A stretch of DNA of 64,000 nt from Neurospora crassa OR74A. Lineage: Eukaryota; Ascomycota; Sordariomycetes; Sordariales; Sordariaceae. Below, piece by piece: positions 23,767 through 34,900 of the stretch. The number at the start of each line of letters is the position of its first letter. Position 1 is the first letter of the stretch. A program made the translations under genes and the position numbers. The stretch lies in the NCBI RefSeq assembly GCF_000182925.2, contig NC_026503.1, forward strand, positions 1,860,001-1,924,000, written 5' to 3'. The notes under the pieces were generated by a model. That model saw only the letters and a list, made by a program, of their open reading frames with translations. It made no database searches and had not been told where the DNA came from.

Positions 23767-26700
23767 ATGGCTTCGTTTGGACACGCGGTGCCGGCGGCTG
23801 CCCCGAGGCCCGGTCCGTATGGAGCAGCGTACGGGGCCCCCGTGGCGGTCAGCGCCCCTGCCGCCCCAGCAGGCACCTTTGCGCCCGGCACCAAGATCCA
23901 ATGCGGCTCCCACCGAGTTGTCATCCAAAAGTATCTTTCCGAAGGCGGCTTCGCACATGTCTATCTGGTCAAGCTGCCGGCGGCGGTCAATGGCACCGAC
24001 CTGGCCGTGCTGAAGAGGGTCGCCGTGCCGGACAAGGAGGCCCTCCGCGGCATGCGCACCGAGGTCGAGACCATGAAGCGCCTCAAGGGCCACAAGGCCA
24101 TCGTCACCTACATCGATTCGCATGCCTCTGAGATGCGTGGCACTGGTGGCTACGAGGTCTTTCTCCTGATGGAATACTGCAATGGCGGCGGTCTTATCGA
24201 CTTCATGAACACCCGCTTGCAGCACCGTCTGACCGAGCCCGAAATCCTCAACATATTCTCGGACGTTGCTGAAGGTGTTGCTTGCATGCATTACCTTAAG
24301 CCGCCACTGCTGCACCGCGACCTGAAGGTTGAGAACGTGCTCATCAACATGGTAGGCAGTGTCAGGAAGTTCAAGCTATGCGACTTTGGCTCGGCCGCCC
24401 CGCCTCGCCCAGCCCCGACTACCGTTACAGAGTGCCGCCTTGTGGACGAAGACATCCAAAAGCATACGACGATGCAGTACAGGAGTCCTGAAATGGTCGA
24501 CGTGTACCGCAAACAACCCATCGACGAGAAATCAGACATCTGGGCGCTGGGCGTCCTACTCTACAAGCTGTGCTATTACACCACACCGTTCGAAGAAGGA
24601 GGGACCTTGGCGATTCTGAATGCCAGCTACAAGTTCCATACCTACCCTGTTTTCTCTGACCGGTTGAAGAAGCTCATCGGTAAGCATCCCGTGGCCGCCT
24701 GTTCTTGGACCTAGCACTCATCCGTTTCCAGCCTGGATGCTACAGGAGAACCAACAAGCCCGACCAAATATCTATCAGGTGCTCCGCGAAGCTTGCGCAA
24801 TGCAAGGGAAGGAGCCTCCTGTCAAAGACGCAAGTGTTCCTGGTGCCTTCTGAGTGTGCTTTCGTCCGGCAACTAACATCTGTACAGATCTACACGGGGA
24901 CGCATGTCGACACGAGGAAACGCGAACACTCACTGAGTCAGGCTAGGTCTCCCCCAGTCGTTGGCGCTGTATTTGCTGCCCCGGTAGTCCAACAACAGGT
25001 TATTCCCGAAGTCGAGCGGATGCGACGAGGAAGGCTCCCTGCCCCGTCTCAACCAGTATCCCAACCGACAACGCCCAGTCCCGGGCCCGGGAAAGTCACA
25101 AATGGTGACCCATTTGCTGCACTTGATACCAAGCTCCCACTCAAGAATGCCGACGAGCTGTCGAATAAGTTTCCGACGCTGGACCAGTTTTCTCTTCTAC
25201 ATGATAAGGGGACCAAGTTTGACTTTGACAGTGGTGTCCCTCAACCCCCACAGCAACAAAAGGACATTTCGCAAAGGGTAGCCGAAAGACTAGCGGACGA
25301 GGTATTCAAGGTCAAACCGTCACCGTCTTCGACTCCTGGGCCGATGAGCCAACGGGTGTCGCTTGATCTGAACAAGGGAAATCCGTACGCGGCTGCTATG
25401 GAGTCTCAGCGCATATCACCATCCGTCAATCCGGCTTCCACGCTCCCGAGGCAAGGCGAGCCAAGCCGTGCTTCAGCCATGATCTCAAATATACCCGAAC
25501 TCAAAGCGATCTCTTCGCCGAATGCGCAAAGTCCGTTCCAGACTCCTCCGCCGACTAGACCTAAGATGGTTTCAACTGGAACCATGACCGAATCACCGCC
25601 ACCGGTATATCGTTTCCCACCCGCAGAGCATCACCGGGCGGCTAGTGTCCCCCGGCAGCAAGAGACTGGTCCCACGTCATACACACGCGCTGCCACAACG
25701 GTGTTATTATCCCCTGGAGCCGCCGGATCGCCAAGCGCTCCGTTGCAAGGGCAAATGCACACTGCGCAAGCGCATCACCCCAGGTCCTCGAGACCGTCAC
25801 TTGAAGGTGGCCGCCCAAGCTTCGATGCCTTTGACTTGCCGACAAGATCCAAAGAGCCGGAGAGCAGTTCATCCCGGTCACGACCTGCCAGTATCTATCT
25901 TGAATCAGACCTGACCTACTTGCGTGAAAAAGAGGCGGCTGCAAAACCACTGCACTCGCCGAGCCTTTCCGCGTCCAGATTCTCATTGGACAAGGGTCCC
26001 CCTTCGCCAAAGCTGGAGGAGGAGCGCAACATTCGTTCCAGCGTCGAATTTCTGCGCTCAATGGAGGATTCCGATACTAAGAAGAAAGACAAGGGTACCA
26101 AGCATCATTCTAAGCGCTCAAGCTTGAGCTCCCTTAGTGCCGGTACCAAGAACCTCTTTGCGGGAAAATTCGGAGATGCATTCAAGAGATTTGAAGGTGG
26201 CACAAATAACAGCGGACCTCCGAGGTCGCCATCTCCTCTGAAGGATGTTGATGCAGAACTCGACCGTTTCAATAAGTTGACACCAATTGCGGGATCCGAG
26301 GTAAATGACGACAGGAGCGATGATGGCCGGCGATTTGAAGACGATCACATAGACGAGATGACTCCCGAAATGCGTCGGGAGGAAGAAGCACGCATGTTGG
26401 CAGCAGAAGAAGCTCGTGTCGCTGCTGCGCAGGCCGAGTATCGTGCTCGCGTTGCACAGCGCACCGGTACGGGTTCGGCAACGGGCCCGACACCGCTGCC
26501 CAAGAGCATTGGCGGTGTCCCTCGCGCTGTGTCTATTCAGAACAAGGTCCAGAGTCTCCTGGATGAGAGCAGCCGTTCGGCGCCAGTGTCAAGGACAGCT
26601 CACGGCTATGGCCACTATACCGATGCCGATGCCGGTGGGCCTCGTGGCTCGACTGACAGTCTTGGAGATTCGCGGCCCGCGGTTGCAAAGAAGCCCATCG

Positions 26701-27224
26701 CCATTACCGGACAGCCCGTGTCCGGATCTTTACCGCGACCCCCGACCTCATCCGGTATGTCCAGTATGGAGCAAACCATGACTGGTCGCGCCTCCATAAC
26801 CGTCACGGGGGGGAAACCGGCCGCACCTCCGAAACCCACGCGACTTACCGCAAACTTAACAGCCGGCGGTGGAGCTGGCTCGCCGCCCAGACAGCCCTAC
26901 AGCACCAGCACGATAAGCCTGCACAGACAACTGGGGCCCGGCACCCCCTCGAGCTCATTAATAGATAGTGATAGAAGCGACAGTATCGGAGCGAGAGCGG
27001 GGGGAGACTACAGCAGAACAAGCAGAGAAGCGCTGGTCGCCGTCGAGGGTTTGCCCGGGCAAGATTCCCCCATGCTACTGCAGATGTCGGCGTCCGAGAA
27101 GGATGATTATATCAAGGACTTTCAAAAGCGGTTTCCTAGCCTTACGAGTATAGAGATGGTGGAGACGGATGTGGGAGCTAGGTCTGGAACCAGGGGTGAT
27201 GGTGAACGAGATGTTGCCCGCTGA
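23767..27224 (+). CDS. ark1: Ark1/Prk1/AAK1-family serine/threonine kinase
   Basis: These kinases (NAK family) sit at cortical actin patches and phosphorylate endocytic adaptors to drive coat disassembly. Exons 23767-24679, 24732-24829 and 24888-27224 join to 1115 residues. Intron 1 is 52 nt with a GTAAGC donor. Intron 2 (24830-24887) begins GCAAGT and ends CAG with a CTAAC branch site: a GC-AG intron, without which the frame stops at once. The kinase domain (about 40-330) has the glycine loop (LSEGGFAHVYLV), the VAIK-type lysine in LAVLKRV, HRDLKVENVL, CDFGSA, APE-type RSPEMVDVY and DIWALGVLLYKL, so it looks active. The rest is a long disordered tail rich in Ser and Pro with PxxP-like stretches, a short acidic coiled region (near residues 880-910, EEEARMLAAEEARVAAAQ) and a conserved end with FQKRFPSLTSIEMVE. 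Confidence 0.93.
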
Positions 27225-28546
27225 GGATCGCCGGTGCCGCTGGTGAAGGAAAGAAAGGGGACTGATAATGTCGAGCGACAATTACACACGGTCATGAAGC
27301 GTCGTTGAATGCGCTGCTGTTTGCCTGTTCTTGTTGATGTTGTGACACTTTACAAGTTAGAGACGGAGTGATGATGTAACGCGCTTTTCCGCAAGACAGT
27401 TATGCCCTTTGTTGAACAGGCATGCGCGCACACACATGCTATCTATAGGCACAACTATATCTATCGATCCATTAGTACCATATTTATAATTGCAATGCAC
27501 ATAGACAACACACTCCTGGAGCGGGATCGAAGTTTTAGCAAGAAATCAGGTAAACCGTCGATATTCGGGTGAAAGATGGCGTTCTGTCCCTAGAGGTAGT
27601 AGTCTTGCACTCTCATTTGCATTCATCCACCCATCCATCCATCCATCCTTCCTCCATCTATCCAACACTGCCACTGCCCCTCTTCCCTCCTCTCCCCTCG
27701 CTAGACCCTCCCTCGCCTCCTAGGGACACACACCATATCTATGTGACCTTCTGATCGAAATTGCAACCCTCTATCTTTCTCTTTCAAGCTAACACCACCC
27801 ACTACATCGCACTGGTTGGTCAACTTATAGCCTATATCATCACCATTTAAGTTCCACGGTGTAGCTAGCGACCGAGGGAGGGTGGGAGGGTATCGTATCC
27901 GATCCGTTATATATCTCTCACAACATCTGTTCATTATTTCGTCATCTATCCATGGCTGTGCCTCGAACTCCTCCCATTCGTGAATGACCTATCACGTCGC
28001 TTAGCTTCTTTCTTTCCTTTCCCCTCAACGTCTTTGGGTACACGTATAAGCAGGATTTTCACCACCACCAGGTTTTTCTATCTCACATCACAACAAACTG
28101 AACCAACTTGACTTTTCTACGATCATCACTTAGGTGTAGTATGTTATGTATCTGCGCCACACACACACGCACTGAGCCGAGTTTTTTCTTTGGTCACATG
28201 CGTTATAACGGTGGTCACAACGGTCAAAAGCCGCAGCCGATTTGGTTTGGTTTGGTTTGGTTAGTCCGACACTGGCACATCGATTGCGCCCACACTAACT
28301 AAGTACATACTTGAGCCTATGTTAGTATCAATATTCGAGATTCGTCGATATTCGAGAGTCTCCAAGTTTCCTGCTCAAGATAGGTAGACTGCTGGATCCA
28401 GGCAGGCTGACCACAGTAATTACATAGGGCCCTACTACGTGCGCCCGTAGGTATTATGATACCTACCTAGTGAAAAAAAGATGTAATAAAGTAAATGTGT
28501 AACCCCCACACCTACCTATCGACCGGGCAGACTCGACCCGGCAGAG

Positions 28547-28569
28547 TAGGTAGGTAGGTAGGTAGGTAG
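28547..28569. repeat. (TAGG)n microsatellite
   Basis: About six perfect TAGG units in non-coding DNA, directly followed by another tetranucleotide array. Confidence 0.9.
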
Positions 28570-28583
28570 ACCACAGTTTGCAG

Positions 28584-28620
28584 GACTGACTGACTGACTG
28601 ACTGACTGACTGACTGACTG
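28584..28620. repeat. (GACT)n microsatellite
   Basis: About nine perfect GACT units, 15 bases after the TAGG array. Confidence 0.9.
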
Positions 28621-28940
28621 GCTTGCGGCCGTTGAGTGCTCACTCAGTCAATCCCCGGCCGGCGAGTTCGAACCAGTCAGTGTACATGGCCACAGTAACA
28701 AGGAAGCTCAGAATATAAATATGGGAAAAATAATTCAAATCGATGCATCGCGTAAAGGTTGCCTTCAGATGGCTGAGAGAAAGGCCTGAAAGATATCCTC
28801 TTATGATGGGATCTTAGGGCCGAACGGGGTAGGGCGGGGAGTTGGAATTGTAGTGTAGTGATAGCAGTCCAGCCAGAAATCCCGTCCGGAGCGCTCACTC
28901 ACTCACTCACTCACTGTCCCGCTCCGTCCGGGATTAAATC

Positions 28941-28958
28941 GGGGGGGGGGGGGGGGGG
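28941..28958. repeat. Poly-G run (18 G)
   Basis: Uninterrupted run of 18 G on the plus strand, prone to G-quadruplex formation and length errors in sequencing. Confidence 0.95.
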
Positions 28959-29019
28959 TGTTGAACCGAGTGGATCAACCTCCGATCATTCGCGCGGAGG
29001 TGGCATCCGACTGCGTAGT

Positions 29020-29139
29020 GTATGTATGTATGTATGTATGTATGTATGTATGTATGTATGTATGTATGTATGTATGTATGTATGTATGTATGTATGTATG
29101 TATGTATGTATGTATGTATGTATGTATGTATGTATGTAT
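29020..29139. repeat. (TATG)30 microsatellite
   Basis: About 120 bases of perfect TATG units, the longest simple repeat in the window. All frames are open through it, which creates false open reading frames (Tyr-Val-Cys-Met and His-Thr-Tyr-Ile repeats). Confidence 0.97.
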
Positions 29140-30571
29140 GAATGAATCCAATCCGTCGTCCCACACCCATTTCATAGTTTTGTGTTGGTTAGGTTGTTGC
29201 GGTAATCCGTTGTGGAGTCAACTCGGGGCGGGGCCGGGGCTCGTTGGGCCGCTGGTGAGGTGAGGTGAGGTGAGGGGAGGGGGCGGGGGCGGCGGGCGGT
29301 CGGACTCGGAGCGGTTTGGCTTTTGACCGGAGTTACGGAGGAAGAGCCAGGTCGGGAATAGCGTCAAACACTGACCACAGCCGGACCTGGCTCACGGGCG
29401 TACGTCTAACAAACAAGTATGGGGTATGGGGTAGTCTAGACCTTCTTGGGTGTTGGCGCCGTCGTTTCGCTGCCGAAAAGTCACTACAAAAGTCACCACC
29501 TCCACAATCCACATTGTCTCGGTGAAATTCCAACAGATGTGGATTTTTTTTGGTTGGCTTGTCCCAGATGACATCAAGGTTTGGGGGTTGGGTATGGGGT
29601 TGGAATGGAGATGATAATGCCACGACAAGGCTATTCCTGGAGCAAATTAGTTAGTAGACAGTCATAGAGCTACTGTGGGAAATGTTTTCCAAGAAATCGT
29701 CAAGCGCTTTGACAGTCTTGGAACTATTGACATACGTAAGACAATAGTTTTGGACCGGTGAATCAAAAACTGCTATGAGGTGCCGGCAACCGTCGAACCG
29801 AGGACAGCCGAATACCCGGGGCTGGTCGTTGTTGAAGCCATGGATGAGCAGGTATGAAAGGGGAGTTTTTAGATAGCATCATCAGGTGAAAATCTGAAGA
29901 CAATGGTGAGTGCTGAAATGGTCTGAATCTCGCCGTTATATATGAAAACCGTAAATGCAATGGACAACAAAGATGACCTCCATCCGTCCAGAACCATGAT
30001 TACGTGCCTGCTTATCGAGAGGCATATAGACGTCCCAATTTGCTGTGTTCTATGAATGACCTGCTTATATATATATAGCTGATGAAACTGATGATCAAAA
30101 AAACACAAAAAAGTGGCATCAACATTAAATGAAAATTGATATACAACGAATGCTTTTTATCAATATCTCTTCTTTTGCGTGATCGCCGCCGCCGCCCGTG
30201 AGAGCTGGTAAGAGATTGAGTGGGATGTTCTTTCTCTTCTGTTTCTTAAGAGTTCCGCCTGCCTGCCTGTCCTGTCCTGTCGTAAAAACTTTTTGTTCCA
30301 ATATCAAAATATCCCAAAAATACGCCACCCCAGATGAGCAAATACTCCCAATATTGAGGCAATCAATGCAAAGAAGCGCCGAACGATATCCTATCCGGCC
30401 AAAACAACCCCGGTTTTTAGTGTGCCCATGCTCAAATCTGATATGCCAATGACACGCAGGTAGCCAGTAAGATGCTTAATAACAATAAAAGTGATGTTGG
30501 AGAAAAGAAAAGAAAGGAAGTGTTCTTTTGTCGGAAGCAGAAAGAGAAGCAGAAGAAGCAAACAATGACTG

Positions 30572-31484
30572 TTACCTCCCTACCAAGGGGGTGACAAGCT
30601 CAATGCTCTTCGGCCTCGAGTAGATCCCTGGCCTGCGGCTTGGTAGCGGTCGGTCATTATACGCATCTCCCGCACCGCCATAGTAGTGGCCCTCATACGT
30701 AGAGGAGAAAAACCCGGACTGCTGGTTCGAGTACGAGTTGTTGGGGCTGGCGGCCGAGCTGCGGTTGGAAAAAGGCCAAACGTTCGCGTGATAGCTGCCT
30801 ACAGGCGGCGGAGAGGGGGGGCTGGCTGGCCTGCTGCCATAGAGGGAAGATTTGAGGGCATTGATGGCTGAGGACTGGCCGGTTCCCGGGGTGGTAGGTG
30901 GGGAGACATATGTTGAGTTGGGACGCGATGGAGATGCGCGGGGGATGATGTCTCGCGGCTCTGAGGAGGCCGAGTAGAAAGGGTAGTAAGTTGGAGCGTT
31001 CGACCCGATCCAGCTGCGAGATGAGGATGAAGAGGCACCGAAACCTTCTTGGTCGCTTAAGCGGCAGCTAATGACTTGGGGTTAGTCCTCGAGATTCAGC
31101 AAATTGGTTTGGGGGCGGTTGTTGGAACCTACTCCTTGGAGCAATAGAGGGATTGGTCGTGATCGGGGATAAACTGCTTCTCGCAAGACATGCTATAAGA
31201 CTGCGTGTCAGCACAGAGCACGACCCTGGAAGGTTATACAAAGAGGTAAAAGAGCAGGCAGGGATAACATACCAGAACTGGGGAAAGCTTTCCCGCTCCT
31301 CCTCAAACCAACGCTCTTCTTCCATTTGCCTCTCACGATCCCTCATGTTCCTGCCCAGCTTCTGGGAGGTTTGAGGGGTTGTGGTTCTCCTTGCCAGGGC
31401 AGGTCGGGTCGAAGGAGCTTTTCGGACGTCGGTCATCGAAGTGTTGCCAGAAGCATGCCCGGACCTTCGGCGTTGGTGATGCAT
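30572..31484 (-). CDS. ecl1: Ecl1-type zinc-binding protein (extender of chronological lifespan family)
   Basis: Ecl1-family proteins are small zinc-binding regulators that link zinc and sulfur or nutrient status to stress response and lifespan in fission yeast; fungal homologues share a four-cysteine module. Exons 31484-31273, 31192-31133 and 31067-30572 join to 255 residues. The module is Cys71-x2-Cys74 ... Cys88-x3-Cys92 (CMSCEKQF then LYCSKDCR), typical of the family. The 60-nt middle exon encodes nearly all of it; its borders split the codons of Cys71 and Asp91. The N-terminal part is basic then acidic (EEERWFEEERESF). The C-terminal part is Ser/Pro/Tyr-rich and disordered, ending RPKSIELVTPLVGR. 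No single open frame shows the gene. The stop TAA at 30572 is followed by a long A/T-rich 3' region. The gene is divergent from the Rmp1-like gene across a 10.6-kb space. Confidence 0.85.
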
Positions 31485-31925
31485 GGAGGCGGTTATGTGT
31501 GATTGGTGGGGGTGAGGGTTAAGAGGTGAGTGAGGTGAGCCCGAGGAAGCGCCAGGGGTTCACTGGGTTGGCTTGTTCTGCTCAGGTCCCTTGGCAGCGC
31601 AGCGTGGTTTGGTGATGAGATGCGGGGTCTTCCCAAGAGGAGAAGTCTTGAAGTTGAGAGAAGCTGGGGATCCCTGGAAGGCGGGAGGAGTGAAGGGCAA
31701 TTCAAGAGTTTTGGTGTCCAGCAAGCCCACAAACTACCATTCGTGGAATGACGAATCCGTGCAAGTAGGTGTCGTATTGGGTGGCAAATCCAAGAGCTGC
31801 AAGAAGACAATTTTCTTGCTCGTGCTTAGTTTGTTGTTCCTGGCGCTGTCGTGGGACTGGAGAGTCTGTGAGGGAAAGTGCGCAAACCGATAGCTTCAAC
31901 GAACGACTTTGGGAGACCAAACGAG

Positions 31926-31979
31926 GGTGGTGGTAGTGATGGTGGTGGTAGTGATGGTGGTGGTGGCGGCAGTGGTGGT
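31926..31979. repeat. Imperfect TGGTGGTAGTGA minisatellite
   Basis: About four imperfect units built on GGTGGTAGTGAT then GGTGGTGGCGGC, purine/keto-rich on the plus strand, some 440 bp upstream of the Ecl1-like start. Confidence 0.8.
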
Positions 31980-34900
31980 GTTAGACAAGCGAGTAGGACG
32001 GAAGGGGGACAAGGAGGTAGGTCAATCGACCGGCTATTAAACCCGTAAGGTGTAACAGGTGCAGGTCAGTTGCTTTATATGCAAGTCGGCGTCAAGTCGC
32101 GATGGGGTTGCGCTAGTGACCGGTTTGTTTCTCCAGATCACAGTCCAGGAAACAGCTTTGCACGGTTTTGCGGGGCCCCGGATTGTGCGAGTGAGCTACT
32201 GTTGACTTGATGGGGATGGAGTCTGTAACTTGGTGTTTCGCTTCTCTGGGTCGACAAGTGGGTAGAACAGGATGGCCGGTGGTGACACAGATGAGGGGCG
32301 TCGACACACGGTGTTGAGTGTTTCGTTCGGGATTTAGTTGCGGGTACGCTGTGTCGTTCGAGAGCAAGGTTGGGCAGCCCGACTACTATGTATGTACAAG
32401 TTTGTAATGTTGTCTTGGGTTCGGCTGGCAGAGGTTGTGTTTGGGCGGACGTCAGTTGGCGTCTGTGGATGTAACTGAACCGTTGCCCTGGCTATGTAGG
32501 TATGGAGTTGGGTTGACAAGCTACTAGTGTAGAGCGAATGTGGTGAGGTGAGGTAGCTGCACAGTGTATGTAGGTAGTCGTCTTGATGCTGCTGTAACCG
32601 TTGGCTGCTGCAATGCTGACGGGATGGATTTGATTTTTGAGCGGAAGGGATCTTGGGGCGAGGAACTGGCGGACGTCTTATAATAAGAAAACGAGAGAGC
32701 AAGTGTACCTAGAGCGTGGTGTAGGTACCTTAGGTTCTATGTAATGGAAGGAGGCCAGGTGCTTGGTATCTGCCCGCGCAAGGATGACTCTTTACTAGGT
32801 TGTCACTGTCCTTTGTAGCCTGTATCTGGGTATCTGCCCCTGTCGGTCCCCTTTTGGCCCTTTTCCATGTTCCTTCTTTTTTCTCGTCGGTGGTCTGGAT
32901 GGAGTCCTGCCCGAGAACGGAGATCAGCAGGGCTGGGATGTCGACCAATCGTCTTTCACGGATGCTTAAACGTGTACAGTGTACAAATATGACTATCGGC
33001 ATGAAGCACTCTCCATTATCTGGCCCGTCGTATCTCCCCATCTCCAGCGGGCAGTTTAATTTTTTTATTTATTTTTTTCCCCAAAGATTTTATCACCTGA
33101 ACTTAGCGCCAAGCGTGCTAGTTCGATCGATTGGCCTCGTGTCTCGCCTATAGTAGTAGGTGGTCAGTCACTCGGTGGAGTAAAGAGGATAAATAAAAGA
33201 GAAGCAGCGATCTGGACCGTCTAGGGAAGCCAGTTAGGTCCTCTGTATGGCGCTCGCTGTTCTTGTCGCTGCCTGGAGTGGTTGACTGCTTGCTGTAGCG
33301 ATTCGTAAACCAAGTCCACAGGTCGTCATCGCCCCGGCGGCGCGCCTTGGACCAGCCCGGCTGGGAGTTAGGTAGGTGGGGGCCCAGTTTCGGTTGAAGC
33401 TTCCTCCTCAGTTGACGACAGAAGTGAGGGGGTCCGGGTGCTAGCACTGCACTTTTTGCACTGCAGGGATTATAGGGGGCTTCTGACACTGTGCTGACTG
33501 TTTTTAGTTGGAGGGGGAAGCGGAAGAGGGGCCGACAGCATTGACTCCAGGAACAGGGCGCTTTGCTTCTGTCCATTTCACTCTCATTCTTTCCGCAATC
33601 TCCAAACTCTCCGCCGGTCATATTGGCATGGTGCTAAAACTGAAAAATGGGCACCTCAGGAGAGTACCGACCCCGATGAAAGGGAAGGGTCCTGTCCCCG
33701 CCTGTTTTGTCATCAATAGCCGAGCCCTGCTGTTCCGCGCCCCTGTGACAAAAGGTGTGGGGTGATGGCGGAATCTGCGAATGGCACGGTTGGCAGACAG
33801 GCACCCGGATGGCCAATGTTGCCAGAATGTTGTGATATTTTCCATTCAAGGTCCATCGGCTTCCCTCCTGAAGGATTCACAGGCTCCCATCTACTACACT
33901 ACACTACACGTCGGGTGTAGGCTGAATGGCACGGGGTCCCCACAGCCCAGAGGCCGCAAAGGTGCTTCAGATGGCTCCGTGTCAACACTCCTACATACTT
34001 CAATCTTCACTCTGCTTGGTTCACCACTCTCCTACACTACCTTATGGTAGCAAGCAAACTTGTTCCGCCATTCACGGGCAGCGTGCATTCAATCAACTCG
34101 GCCCTCGGGCTTATCGACGATCCCTTGTATTTTAAGACATTCGCTGTTTTTACTTGGTGATCATCACAGGTCCATCTCCCGTCTGGTCCGTTAAACGAGT
34201 GGATTACAGCGACACTAGGTACCTTGCTATGTAAACTTGGGTTCCAAGACCAAGAACGTCCTCCAAATTTAGCCTTTGAGACGGTACACAGTGAGAACCT
34301 GAATGGCCAAAGTAGACAGCAAGGTGCTCGCTCCATCCCACCATGAACCCAACGAGAAGAGCACACGCAATGAATGGATCACAACGACCAGAGGACCTCA
34401 ATCATTATCCCCCTCAAGTTGAGGTGATCACGAGCCATCGATTCTGGGGGTTTCAAGCTCCTGTTCATCGGCCTGGGCTTCGTCCACAGTGCTGAGGTAT
34501 GATCTCCGTCATCACTCCTCCCGAAGTGCCCGTCCTGATCAGCCATCCCCCACACAGGCACAGCCAGCCTTCCACCTTCTGGTCACCACCAAGACCACGC
34601 ACGCAATGAATGCTACACGTGTGTCGAGATGCTGATGTCGTCGCCCACATTCAGCCTCTTGGGCGTGCTCCCGAATCCTTGCTTCTTTCTCACAGCCTCA
34701 ACCTGACATTCAGTCCTTTTGGCCACTCCACATACTACACCCTCAAACGAATCTCTGGGTATACATATGTAGTAGTGTACATACCCTACTTTTGGGAATT
34801 CATCCTCGTCCCTGCTGACTGTCCACCGGTCTACTCGACTGGGACAAATTGACTGATAACGAGGTCTACTGCGTACAAACGGTCGTTTCTATCTCAAGGG

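Larger units (their letters stand above)
27225..30571. other. Intergenic: 3.3-kb convergent region with a microsatellite cluster
   Basis: No coding region was supported between the Ark/Prk and Ecl1-like stops. The region carries GGTTT and ACTC short runs, the TAGG, GACT, poly-G and TATG arrays listed separately, and a GAGGT run near 29258-29275. The stretch 29640-30570 is A/T-rich and probably holds the long 3' end of the Ecl1-like gene. Confidence 0.6.

Noticed and set aside
28668-28678. B-box-like GGTTCGAACTC on the minus strand, possible tRNA
   Set aside because: No A box at the right distance and no cloverleaf pairing in the flanks.
29005-29263. Open frames through the TATG array
   Set aside because: Created by the microsatellite, which has no stop in any frame.
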